From: Papaver somniferum
Taxonomy: Eukaryota > Streptophyta > Magnoliopsida > Ranunculales > Papaveraceae
Direction of reading: 5' to 3'
Length of the DNA stretch: 64,000 bases
Assembly (NCBI RefSeq): GCF_003573695.1
Contig: NC_039361.1
Location: 135,316,777-135,380,776, forward strand
Shown: positions 36,269 through 47,577 of the stretch, piece by piece
Numbering within the stretch: the first letter of the stretch is position 1
How the letters are laid out: each line of letters begins with the position of its first letter
Made by a program: the position numbers and the translations under genes
The notes under the pieces: generated by a model
The model's database searches: none
The model's input: only the letters and a program-made list of their open reading frames with translations
What the model was told of the DNA's origin: nothing

Positions 36269-38088
36269 ATGGTAGAACTCAGGTCCGGATCAGCAACAAA
36301 CCCTTAGAGCACTATCGCTGAAATCATCATCGGTATTAGCGCTTCTTTTAGTGGCATTAATACGCCACCTGCTAACACCAGAGGCGCGGAAAGTGTTCCT
36401 TCATGCGTTACGCCTCTAATCACCAGAGCCAGAGCCGCTGCTGCTACCCCCAACGTTTCTTCAAGTATGACACCTCCAACCGTTACCAGAGCCGCTGCTA
36501 CTCCACTATCAGGGAGGGAGACTGGAGGAGCCAGAGGAAGCCGATCATATATTACCATTGCTGATCTGATGGAAAGAAAATAAGTTATTTCTAGATCTCA
36601 GACGGACATGGCTTCGACTCAGAAGGAGTTGCTTGTTTTCCTCAAGACACTAACGAAGCGACTACCACAGGAATCACGCCAACCAGAGCCAATGAGGAAT
36701 ACCTTCATTACCCCTGGCGTCGATACCTCAGCAGGGCGTAATTTTACAGATGAAGAGACTCGTTCAGGAGCTCCAGCGGAGAGGAAACAACCATTCAATT
36801 TCGTCACACGAGAAGATATGGAACGACTCATTAGAAACCGAGACAAAAGCGATTCTGCAGGCATGCATCAGCATCAACCCCCGTACCCTCCTGAAGTACA
36901 AAGAATCCCTCTTCCGAGGGGTACTCGTCCCCTCAATTATACCTGTATGACGACACCGGTAATTCACATGAACATATCTCTCGATTTTTGGAATCGTTGG
37001 GCAAGCACGAATACAATGATGTTCTCCGTTTGAGAGAGTTTTCGAAGTCACTTACCGGAAGAGCATACACATGGTACAATAGCATTGCACCAAACAATAT
37101 CTCCAACTGGTGTGACATGGTTACAGCTTTCTACAAGAAGTACTTCTTTGTGTCTGAGCAAATTACCTTCTCATATTTAGGAAGGATGTTCCAACGAAAC
37201 AATGAACATCCAAATGATTTTGTCAAAAGGTTCAGAATTCAAGCGCTGGATTGTCACGACCCAAACGTGACCGAACAAAAATTGGTGGATTCTTGCATCA
37301 ATGGCATGGTTCCCATCTACCGCGCCTTACTAGAGAATTTGCGATTCCAGACATTCTATGAACTTCATGAGGCTGCTAAACGGTCGGCCACAATAGCACC
37401 AACATTGTTGGAAAGAACCAGGCCAGCCAAAGGTGAAGACACACGCGAAACTCGAGGAAATAGACGCATCATCAACAAGCAATATAACATTCTCCCCTCT
37501 GTGAGCGTGGTATAGGAAAGAGGAAAAAGGAAGGCTCCAACGGCAGAACAACAATCTAAGAGCGCGACACCATCACGTCAGGCGGCTCCACCGCGGAAGA
37601 CTGCAGCCAGAGATCCTGCGCAACACCAAGAAGCCGGAGAAAATACCTTAGATTTACCGTTCCCAATAGAGGAAGTAATCGAACTCCTGGAGGCATGGAT
37701 CCAAGATGATGCCATCAAACTGCCTCATATCAGGCGCCTACCAACCGAGGAGGAAATGGCAAATCCTAAGTATTTCCGCTACCACAGGTTTGTACATCAC
37801 TCGACCAGTGACTGCAATAGATTAAAGCATATCTTCAAAGAAAAGGTGGAGGCAGGGGAACTTCAACTGACCAACGAGGGATTTCACAGAGATCCACTTC
37901 CAGTCAGGAGTTGCATGCTCTCTGGGGACTCTGTTCACGAAACCGTGCAATCCATCATGCAGCATGTGTGTGAAATCCTCAATTTCTCCAAGGCACATCG
38001 TCAAGATATATTTGCAGCCCTTAATCGTATTGTATCGGGAAAGCGACTTTTTCCTACTACAAAAGCCACCCCAGAATCCCAAACTCTC
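36269..38088 (+). pseudogene. Element B gag remnant (Tat lineage)
   Basis: From ATG 36269 (MVELRSGSATN) the frame meets stops at 36305 and near 36581, then stays open to ~37033. A frameshift near 36940-36990 moves it to the frame that stays constant to 38964. Gag core motifs are ESLGKHEYNDVLRLREFSKS, AYTWYNSIAPNNISNW, FYKKYFFVSEQITFSYLGRM and FVKRFRIQALD. A TAG at 37513 interrupts. Downstream, KYFRYHRFVHHSTSDCNRLK matches the place of the Tat gag YC-YH...H...DC motif, but the first Cys is Phe. The conserved gag-C block LSGDSVHETVQSIMQHVCEI is shared with A and C. The protein would form the virus-like particle. This copy is inactive. Confidence 0.82.
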
Positions 38089-38445
38089 TCAGGAAGCTGT
38101 GCTGGAAAGTGCAACTGGGGACTGCTCACCACAGCTTGCTTGAAGAATACCGAGTTTGATAGCACGTTAATCGACGCAGCCTATGACTTCAACATCGTTA
38201 CCATCAAGACCCTGAGAGCCGCAGGAATTTCGAAACAGGAGGCTACCCACTCCCCAATCGTGGTCAAGAATTCGTAAGGGGAAGCAATGAATGCGTACGA
38301 CTACATTAACCTTGAAATAAAGGTGGGAGATGCTCTAACACGCAGAAAATTACGCATTATCAAAGAATGTGTAGAATATGACATGATTCTGGGACGCTCG
38401 TGGGTACATGGAAATAAAGCAAAGTTGGGAGTATACCCTCTGCCG
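38089..38445 (+). pseudogene. Element B aspartic-protease-like domain
   Basis: Continuing the gag frame, FDSTLIDAAYDFNIVTIKTL occupies the retropepsin active-site position, and YDMILGRSWVHGNKA matches the C-terminal hydrophobic-Gly-Arg block. D-A-A replaces the D-(S/T)-G triad. A TAA at 38275-38277 lies between the two halves. Retropepsin cleaves Gag and Pol. With the changed triad this domain would probably be inactive even without the stop. Some plant Gypsy lineages carry other variants at this site, so family comparison is needed before calling it unique. Confidence 0.65.
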
Positions 38446-38964
38446 GTGTCCATACCTGAAAGAATCTCCAAGAAGCCATCCAGTCCTGGAGATTATCGGT
38501 TGTCGTATCAACAACTTGACAATGTAACCCAACTACCTGGAGAGAACCCTACGACGTTCATCCGCAGATTCCGAGCACAAGTAAGTTTTATTGAACAACC
38601 ATTTCTGCAATCAGCCACTTCTCCTCTCTTCCGGACTTGGGGACTCGATCCGATCCTTAACCCGGGCGCCACTAAGAGATATGAATGGGTTTCCGGGCCT
38701 TTCAAGTGTTTTGTCAAAAATCTGGAGGATGTCCTAGTCGAGAATAATGGATCCGGAGATCAAGCAGCCACGCAGCCTCAAAACCCCTTCCAGGTCGGAG
38801 ATATGGTGGTGAAAATTTCCGCTTAGCCTCCTTCGTCCAAGCCCGCAGACGAACCCTACCTAGTAGCAGAAGTCATTTCAGGAGGCTACTGCAAGCTCAT
38901 CAATGCCGACAAGTTGGAAGGTGTAATAATACATGCCCGCTGGATGAAACCCTTTAAAACTTGA
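38446..38964 (+). pseudogene. Element B protease-to-integrase-C-terminus junction remnant
   Basis: Still in the gag-protease frame, an unrecognised 100-residue stretch (NPTTFIRRFRAQVSFIEQ) leads to NPFQVGDMVVKIS, a TAG at 38824, then PYLVAEVISGGYCKLINADK and HARWMKPFKT before a stop at 38962. The GD-V-K ... Y-V-EV---G-Y-L---D ... W--K-F spacing resembles the C-terminal end of Tat integrases. The RT, RNase H and integrase catalytic domains that should lie between are absent, without loss of frame. This looks like an internal deletion that fused protease to the integrase tail. Confidence 0.5.
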
Positions 38965-39072
38965 AAGTGTTACACCGCCTCTTGCCTCAAAATTCTCCTT
39001 AGTATTTCTTTCAGCAATTTCCCTTTCATTCAATATTTGTAATTCCTCCCAAAGTGATTGCACTGCTTGCAT
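38965..39072 (-). other. Short antisense coding-like segment in element B
   Basis: Reads SLWEELQILNEREIAERNTK followed by ENFEARGG, with biased charged composition. Sequence to its right (39073-39300) is T-rich on the minus strand with intron-like texture. It could be a captured host exon or part of the antisense gene of this element. The evidence is weak. Confidence 0.25.
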
Positions 39073-39811
39073 TCATGGCTAGGGTTTCAATTTTAGTTAA
39101 AAGCATTTTCCCTTCAAAAATAAGCTTTCCTGGATTATTTCAAGAGAAAAACACTGATTAAATCAACCCTCACAAAAACCATTGTCCATCAAATCAAAAC
39201 CAGAAAATTCAAACCCTACAAAAAATACCTTATTCGAAAACACTGAAGAAGAGAATATGCAAGAAAGATAATCATCAAGTGGCGGAACAGATATCTTCTT
39301 CAAGGATATCTAGCTTCAAGTCTCAGCTGACTCTCCTCTGTTTCTCCTGGCGTGCGATAACTGTTCTACTACAAGGGGGATCCAAGAAACAGGTCAGTCA
39401 AACCTTTAACCATTATTATTATTTCCCCTGTTTTGGGTCGTTATGGATGGTTCCGGCACTCAGAGGTGTTAGCTGCGAAAACAACATGCTGTAAGCACGC
39501 GTGGCAATTCCATCCACAATATTTGCGTACAATGTTTTTCCATTTGCTGGATGGTCCAGGAGAATCGAGGAACTTTTTCGTAAGAGGGGTTTCAGATTCT
39601 TTTCAGATTCAAGATTTTGTTCATTCATTCAAGACATGAAACTACAAAAGCTGAATGAAAGAATATTATTTGGCGAAGCCCTAGCTCCGTCATATAAACG
39701 AGAAAATAAAAATAAATCCCTGAAAGCATCAAAAGCGGCTACACGCCAAGAATAAATAGCAAAAGTGAAAAAAAAAAAACTAGACGTCAATGACAAGCAA
39801 TGACGCCTCCA
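39073..39811. other. Element B internal region without recognised gene
   Basis: Non-coding as far as I can see. Homology to A or C is not obvious here, unlike the rest of the family backbone. Confidence 0.4.
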
Positions 39812-40579
39812 TCAGAGATTTTTCAAACACTTGCCCCAGCACCCTCTCCGACAGCAAACATTCCATCCAGAAGCCTTTTCAACAGCAACTTCAGCATCCC
39901 ATCCAGAAGCCGTTTCAGCAGCAGCTTCAGCATCCCATCCAGAATTCGTTTCAGCAGCGGTCTCGACATGTGTTTCCACAGCTTCTCCAACGGCTTCAAC
40001 ATATGTTTTCACCGCGTCCCCATCTTTCTTGATGGCATCATCAGCAGACGCTCCGACTTCCCCAACAACAGTTTCTGCATCCACTCTAGAAGTTGTTTCA
40101 GTCTCGCAAACCGCGTCGACATCTTCCTCGGGAACTTTTCCAACAGCCTCTTGAGGATGCTTCGGCTCGTCCACATCAGGATCAAGGATTACGATACCAT
40201 TATGGACGGGGTAATTAAACTGGCTCTCACCTAGAAGTTTCCTGGATTCAGTCCTTCGCCGTTTCACTCGAGAGGAGAATCGCTCAGCCTTAGCGCTGGT
40301 TTGTGGAGAAAATTCATCACATTGAGACTTCCCGACGTGCTAGGATGCTTCATCATGTCTCCACTTCTCCTACATGTCCATCGAATCCATGAAAGCCTGA
40401 ACATGTACGCGCACGATGCGTAGATGAGTGAGGGACATGCCTTGTATAATCTCGCCAGCCTCACGGAACAAAAAATCGATTTTGTCTAATACCTCCTCAT
40501 GTGAAGAAAACTTGGGTTTGTCGACTTCAAAAAAATTCTCCGAAGAGTCAGAGGTACGGTCATCGCCGGAAGATCCCAT
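39812..40579 (-). pseudogene. Element B antisense additional ORF (about 255 codons, two stops)
   Basis: From an ATG at 40579 the minus strand reads MGSSGDDRTSDSSENFFEVD, then HEEVLDKIDFLFREAGEIIQ and FMDSMDM to a TAG at 40370. After a second stop a few codons later, the same frame runs on from before 40267 through a basic KRRRTESRK patch and an acidic, Ala/Val/Glu-rich tail to 39812. The tail contains three 12-residue repeats (AETASGWDAEVA type) encoded by the 36-bp minisatellite. Position and orientation fit the antisense ORFs described for Tat-lineage elements. Its sequence is unlike the antisense ORF of A and C. The product is unknown; a basic patch plus acidic tail could suit a nuclear protein, but that is guesswork. 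Confidence 0.5.
39862..39969 (+). repeat. Element B minisatellite 1 (3 x 36 bp)
   Basis: Three units of CCCATCCAGAAGCCGTTTC with AGCAGCAGCTTCAGCAT. The period is a multiple of three, so antisense coding phase is kept. Confidence 0.9.
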
Positions 40580-40910
40580 TATATGCTACAAAAAAAATTT
40601 ACACTATGTCTGCGTTGGCAATCTACCTGATGAAGAAGACAAAATGGAGAACTAGGATAAGAGACACAAATGGTACCTGTGAAGAGGATGGACGTAACTC
40701 TATGATGATCTATATGAACGAAAGGTTCAAGATCGCCTCTTATATTGAGAAGATTGATGAAGCATGAGAAAGAAAACCCTTTTACCAGTCGTGTATTAAG
40801 GCTCCGAACGTGGGATACTATCTGGATTAGATACTTGTCTATACGAGATAATTAGGGTTTGGTATCCAGGTCAGCAGCCATCCATGCCATTACATGACCT
40901 AGCCAGCGTC

Positions 40911-41017
40911 ATCTTTTCGCTCCACATCCAGCCAAAGTCTAGTACCATCTTTCTGCTTCACAACCAGCCAAAGACCAGTGCCATCTTCTCCGCTCCACAG
41001 CCAGCCAAAGTAGCTCC
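40911..41017 (+). repeat. Element B minisatellite 2 (3 x ~36 bp)
   Basis: Three units ATCTTTTCGCTCCACA with CCAGCCAAAG, located where A and C carry unrelated arrays. Confidence 0.8.
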
Positions 41018-41353
41018 ATCCTCGCCATTCGAAACAGCGCCATGGCTCCAGCACTCCGTAGCCAAAGCAGCGCCATCCACCTTCCTGTAGCCAGCCAGCG
41101 TCCGTCCGCGGACCAAGTTGCAGTGCCACCTCTGCCGATCATTAGCCAAAGTTGTTGCGATGACGCCAACACCCTATGGCCCAGCCAAAATTCATGCAAA
41201 GCCGCCAATGCAAGGATCACAGATTCTTCATGCCTCCTGACAAAAGTTAGCCAAATCTTCCTGACAATCTCTTCATGACTTTCCGTTTCCATTTTATCCT
41301 TGTTTGTCACCATGTCATGCTTACCCCGCAACAATACCAATGTTACGAGCTAA

Positions 41354-41366
41354 CCAGGGGACTTAA
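41354..41366 (+). other. Element B polypurine tract
   Basis: CCAGGGGACTTAA directly before the 3' LTR. Confidence 0.72.
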
Positions 41367-42769
41367 TGTTGATGGTGGTTTTTAGCTCAGGGTTAAAATT
41401 ATAAAACCTTGCATATGATGTGATGCCACTCTGCAAGGAAACGGTGTCGTGAGTGCTAACCCCTCCACTAGTATATTTATTGAGCCACTCAATATATTTA
41501 CATGAAATTTATCCAGACTGGCGCATGTAGCAACAATCCCAGATGCTCTGTAAATTTCGGCGCCTTGCCTATATTACTTATTAATATAAGACTCACTCAG
41601 TACCTTTCCTATGATATGTTCCCGGAAGAACCCTTAATATCGGTATGGCATGGCGGATTTGCGTTCACTCGCAGCACAGTAGCACGGATCTCCAAGTACC
41701 AAAGTTAAGGCCCTTGCACAAAATACCCAGTCAGAAAGTGCACCGCACTCTGTAAATAAGGAATTTTGTGCCAGCACATAGAATTCAATCAATTTCGTGA
41801 TAACTCACAAAACTCATGAACCTGACTAATTTACAAAGTTAGGGTTTTTGCGCCCTACGCAGTATATTAGACCCCGACGGTCGAAACTATGATTAAAAAA
41901 CTAAGCAATTAATCCGTTGTGGATTAATAAGAGCAGGGTCCTACCCAAAATCAGAATACAAATAATAACAGAGCCGCAGGGTAGGAGCAGCAATAAAAGG
42001 GAGCGTGGCCACGCCATAGGCTAGCCAGTGCCGCTTGTCCACCCCCCATGCTACTCAACCGTCCCTTGTTCCTTTATCGACCAATATGGTCACATTAAAC
42101 CTGCCACGCGCACCAAAAGGGTAGTCACGCCCGTGCTTGGCCGGCCCCCTACTTTCATTGACCAATCAGGTTGCTCTAAACCTTACACAACCTTAAAAGA
42201 GGTGTAAATTGTGTCAAGAGGTCGCCATACTAAGTTGGCTTTCCAAAACCGTGCCAACATTCTAACGGCATGCCAAACATGCCAAAACAAGCATGCCAGG
42301 CGCACATGCCAAACACGCCACTTACCGCGACAGCATGCCAAAACTTGCCAACCCACTCTCCATGCGTGACCAGCTTCACAACGGACTTCAATTTGTCTAG
42401 CCTAAATTCTAGGCGCGGCCATGCTCTAGTGGCAGTGGAAGAAACCATAATTTCTAATCGTGGTACAAAACTATGCCACCTCAGGCACGCAACATGCCAC
42501 AAGCCTTACGGACTAAGGAAACCCTGAAAAAGGCGCCACACCATAGCCATCCGTGGAAATATTTGATCATGTGTCCGTTTCTACATGGTGGCTTTCCTAT
42601 GGCTCCTCCGGCATGACTCTGGCATCGTTTGTGTAAAATACCATACCATGGCCTCCTACCGCATGCTACATGCCATATATGCTAATTAGGGTTTCGACAT
42701 GCCAAACCCTAATTTAGGTAAAGTTGTCACGCCAACCAAGCCAAACAATGTTCCGCAGAACATGGGGAT
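41367..42769 (+). repeat. Element B 3' LTR, truncated
   Basis: Matches 33710-35107 of the 5' LTR and stops at ...CATGGGGAT. The last ~1.1 kb, including the TATA region and terminus, is missing, and family-E sequence follows immediately. Confidence 0.88.
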
Positions 42770-43900
42770 GAATACGATAGAACAAGTAAGATCAGAACAC
42801 ACAACTACGTAGAAAATAGTTGGGTCTGGCTTCAGAATCCCAATGAAATCTTTAAGTCGTTAACCTATAATGGTTCTAGGAAAAACCTAGGTTAAAGGAG
42901 AATCGACTCTAGTACTCAACTAGTATCACACATGAGGTATTAGGTTTTCTAGTTTCTAGAGTTTTCCCTTATATAGTCTTCAAATCAGGGTTTGATAGCT
43001 TTGAAACAAAGGAATCAATATTCACCATTAGATGAAATCCTGATTTAGGATTCAAGCTAAGTTTGCTTAAAACCAAAGAAATATATCTCCACCATTAGAT
43101 GGTCTTAGCTTGTTACACACAAATAAAATATACCTTCGTTTAGATATGGGTAACCGTACATAAACGTGTATATTGAGTTGGCTCAACAATAGTTAACCGA
43201 AGTTATCCATATGAACACTTTTGTATTAACCATATTTATCTAACACTTCTATATCAAATGAATCTAATTATGTTACTCATAGAGTTGTTCAATTGCTTAT
43301 ATTCTCATAGAAGTATACAAGACACAATTGAAACAAAAGCAGATTGATTCATAAGAATCAATTCATGAACATTTAGCCACGGTTTGCAAAGATTGTATTT
43401 CTTAAGTTATAAATATATCTGTTCATGAGTATGAAATCATAGTTAACCAATTTTAGAACATAAACCAATTTAGTTTGAAAACGGGTACGCAAACTTAAGT
43501 TCCGAACTTGGTCTTGTCCGACAGTTTGTAAACGGGTATGCAAACTCAAGTAGAACCGTTCGCATACTGGTATTCAAACTTGGTTCCCGGACTTTACAAA
43601 TTAAAACCGTTCGCATACTGGTATGCGAACTCGGTTTCCAGACCTGAGTCATACCAACACAGTTAAGTATGCGTACTGTGATGTTTTCAGACATGTATTT
43701 TAGTTCGAAACTCCCATTTCAATCATTGAAACATTCTTAGAATACAACTATGGATGTCTCAGACAAACCAATAGCTTATAAGAAATTTCCAAGTGATTGA
43801 ATGATCAATAAGAAATATTCCAATTCGACATCAAATGACTGTCTCACACAAATCATGTTAGATGTTTCAAGGAAATTTTCACATGGTGATATTTTGACTT

Positions 43901-46691
43901 TGAAAAGACGAGGGTACCCAAATATACCTCAATCTAAAACTTTTCCTACCTATAAGTCCTTTCTTCGAAAGTGATTGTCTATGGACTGAGTCGAGACAAT
44001 ACAACTAATCGGTTCACACTTCGTGTGATCGTCTATGGATACGAGATCGAGAAAATACAACAACGAAGTATGTTTACTTGATAAAAAAGGTTCGGACTTA
44101 ACCAAACACAATAGGATTACTTATCAAGTAAATACAAATTAGCGTTTGTGTATTTTACTTCTAATTATAATAAAAACAATTATAATTGGGGAAATAGAAA
44201 AGTAAAAGACACAGCAAGATTTTGTTAACGAGGAAACTGCAAATACAGAACAACCACGGAACCTTGTCCAGAATTGAATACTCTCAGGATTAAGCCGCTA
44301 TACAAAATCAAACCAACTTCGTATAGTTGAGACCAAGCAACTAAACCTATAGGTCACCTAGTTCTATCTGTATTCCCACGCCTCCAACTTATGAATAAGT
44401 CACATACTTGGAACAATTCCTTTGGTTCGTATTCCAAACAGTAAAGGAACAACAAATCTGTTTGGTAGCAACTATTTTCAACCAAGTGATGTGAGTTCGA
44501 CAAAGGCTCTTCTGTTTATCTCAATAAACTCCTTCGCCAGGTTCTTAGATCTATCTTATTATCAACTACCGAAGTAATTTTTAAGATTTTGCAATCAATA
44601 CTTTTAATCACCAAGAATTTTATTGATGCCGATCTACACAACTAATCAATCTAATCTACCACAAGGAAAAAACGATTATAGTTGGATCCTCTATACCGAA
44701 ACAAGTATTGTGCACACCAAAGATTATGAACCCCAAATCATAAATCTTCAATATCTTCTTTGTCTTCAAATCTTCTTAGATCTTCAATAAACACCTGCAC
44801 ACAATCAACTTGAATCTCTTGTGATCAATCACGCATAGAACAGAGTCTGTTAACAATGGATCATTACAAGACGTCTTTAGATCTACAAACAGTCTAAAGA
44901 TCCGTGTCGAAACTTCGATCTAGTTTGAGTGAACCCCATATCAGAAGAGAAGATTCTCAAGCATAAACAAACTAGGTGCAATCAAAGTTCAATCACGTTA
45001 GTCAATCAAATCAATCGAAAACAAAATATAAACCGAAATTATCTAGTTTCCCACCAACGGTACAAATAGAGCTTCTCAATTCCAAAAAAGACTTTTAAAC
45101 TGAGCGGCCGTAAGAGATTTCGTCTAATTAGTTTACTCTCCTCTCCGAATATGCGGCTTCACTAGTAACAACACAACCGAGAAATTTTGCTGTCATGAAG
45201 GATTAGTTTGCTAGAAATGCAAACTTCAAGTATTTATAAACAAGGAAGTTTGGACACCAAGGAATTTCCAAAACCGAAAATATTCTTAAGATATGCAATA
45301 TATTCCAACTTCGGTTTCCATAATTCCTGGAAATGCTCTGTCCAAAATATTGACCGAAAATCTCTTTGGAAAATCTCCAACTAGTAGATGCACATTACTA
45401 ATTCTCATTTTCCTAAAATAAAATTAAAAACCTTAAATAAAAGATTCTTAACTTATTTATGTTTCGATCCTGGGATTTTCTTCCTTTAGCTATTAAGAAA
45501 TAACTTTGAACAATTAAAGATTAGTGTTACTGCACATGTCAAAGTATGTCGGCAACCTTGAAACCGATTTGCCACACTTCAAAACAAGTTTAGAATTGGT
45601 TCATCTGACTTTCAAGAACTACGTGATTGATCAAGAACACTCAATCACAAATCATGGCTTTCACGGTTCTACCAAAACAAGTTTCGGTTCTACCTCCATG
45701 TGAGTATTGTGCATAGTCACACTAGCTTTCCAAAAATTCGATTGACCAGGTACTAGGATCGGTTCCCCACATATATACGGTATCTAACTTGAATGTTTTG
45801 GACATGTCCATAGGATCAGTTCCCCTTTACCTAAAAACGTGTTGCTCATGTCCATAGGATCGGTTCCCCTTTCTGCTAAAAACTTGTTGCACCTCATACA
45901 AGGATCGAGTCCCCTTTGTGATGTGTTACACCTCTTACTAGTATCGGTTTCCCTTTACCCAGAGTCGGTCTTACCAATAACACAAAATCGATCATACCAT
46001 CTCAGGTGATTACTTAAGATCGGTTTCACTAATAAAATTCATACCAATACAAAAGTCATGCATTTGTGAATAGTTTTGCCAAGAACATAAACAAGTCATG
46101 AGCGTTTATACTAATCATACATATTGGTTGTTCACAAGATATGCAATGAATAACAATACCAATAATGCCTGGAGATTTCCTTTTCGATTCACAAAACAAG
46201 TTCATGAATTTACTTCCTTAAAACACATGTAAAACATTGTTTCCTATGATGAAATCCTCACCTCATACCCATACATAATCACAATAGCATTTAAACGATT
46301 ATGTCGATGTCTTATCTACAAAGTTTAATGGTTAAGCAATAAACCTCGTATTATATTCCTTAATATTATGTCTAACTAGAGTGTTCATGCTTCGCAGTTT
46401 TTTTTCCAATATGCACGACTTGAAAGATACGTTAGGGAATGAAACAGTTCAAGTAAAATATCACTAACCTCAAGTGGAAGGATGATGTTGTCGTTGTAGC
46501 TTCTTACTTCTTCACTTCTTCAAGTCTTCGCAATACGTGTAATATCTCGTATCCTAATAATTTCAAGCTAACCTATACGAAGTTGACTCTAGTCCATAAT
46601 CAAGCGATTCTTTAATAAGTTTTGATTCACTAAAATATGACAACCAAAATTGACATACGCTTGGTGGGTTCAACCGAGCTATGCTCTAACG
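43901..46691 (-). mobile_element. Solo LTR E2a (family E, 2791 bp)
   Basis: Plus-strand ends are TGAAAAGACGAGGG and GCTATGCTCTAACG, the family-E ends with the outermost base altered. TSD GACTT is at 43896-43900 and 46692-46696. Excising it rejoins TATTTTGACTT to ATTATTCAGTTTCC, as in the uninterrupted E1' (27447-27475). No coding sequence. Confidence 0.87.
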
Positions 46692-47577
46692 GACTTATTA
46701 TTCAGTTTCCAACAAGTAAATTATTCCCAACTAAACTAGTCAAGAATAATGATGAACGTAGCTAAAGAAAAAATCTTCCAACACATATTTCGAGAAAGAT
46801 ATAAGCGAGTATTTGAGGGATAAAACGGTTTCTGTTGTTTTTGGTAATTTCGTGTGTGTGGATGAGAAACGAGTCTAGACCCTAAATAATGTACTGCACG
46901 GGAGGAATTTTATTTCGAGATATCAATCTGTACAAATCTGGCATAAACCAAGAAATGGCCGTTCCAGGCTTGCTTCGGTCACAAAGTGAATGAAAAGGGT
47001 TTCTTAAGGAGGCAAGCAAAGAAAGTGTAGAGACCAGAATCGTGTATTCTGAAAGTGTGGTTGTTTGTGACTTGTATCAGAAAGTAGAACTGGCTAGCTG
47101 AATGAAAAGCTATCAGGTGATTTCTAGATACTGTGTTGCTCTCCTGACCAAAACTTGTTGTTTGGTGGAAATAGGTGAAACCTATTTATACAAGTCGTAG
47201 TAAAACGTACCCTGGTCTCGTAGGAAGTGGAAATGATTGAGTAGTAGAAGAGTGGAGTAACGTGTAACGTCATAAATTATGCTTCCATGATGAAGGAAAT
47301 GTTTACACCATTACTTCTTTCCATTACTAACCGCCATTCTTCATGACATTTTCTTGTAACGGGCGTATTGCACGCCGCACGTTGTAAACCGCCAGACCAA
47401 TACCCTGATGAGTATCCCCCAGTTTGTGACATGTTTGATGTCTCGAGTGTTTTCGTGGAAAACATGTAGCACTTTGCTACGTGTGGCAAGTTAAAATCAA
47501 GAGGCTTGTCGCAGGAAAATAACATGCGATATTATTAGGCTTATCTCGGCTGGTCGCCTGAAACTTGCCACAAGCCT

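Larger units (their letters stand above)
33710..42769 (+). mobile_element. Element B: Tat-like Gypsy retrotransposon, gag-protease type, 3' LTR truncated
   Basis: The 5' LTR is 33710-36190, the internal region 36191-41366 and the truncated 3' LTR 41367-42769. The left TSD would be CTAAG (33705-33709); the right one is lost at the 42770 junction. It inserted into Athila gag. Unlike A and C it keeps a gag core. It has no RT, RNase H or integrase catalytic core. Confidence 0.88.

Noticed and set aside
39800..40234. Plus-strand 144-codon frame overlapping the antisense ORF of B
   Set aside because: The minus-strand frame is longer, lies in an expected position and has plausible composition. The plus frame is a shadow through the 36-bp repeats.
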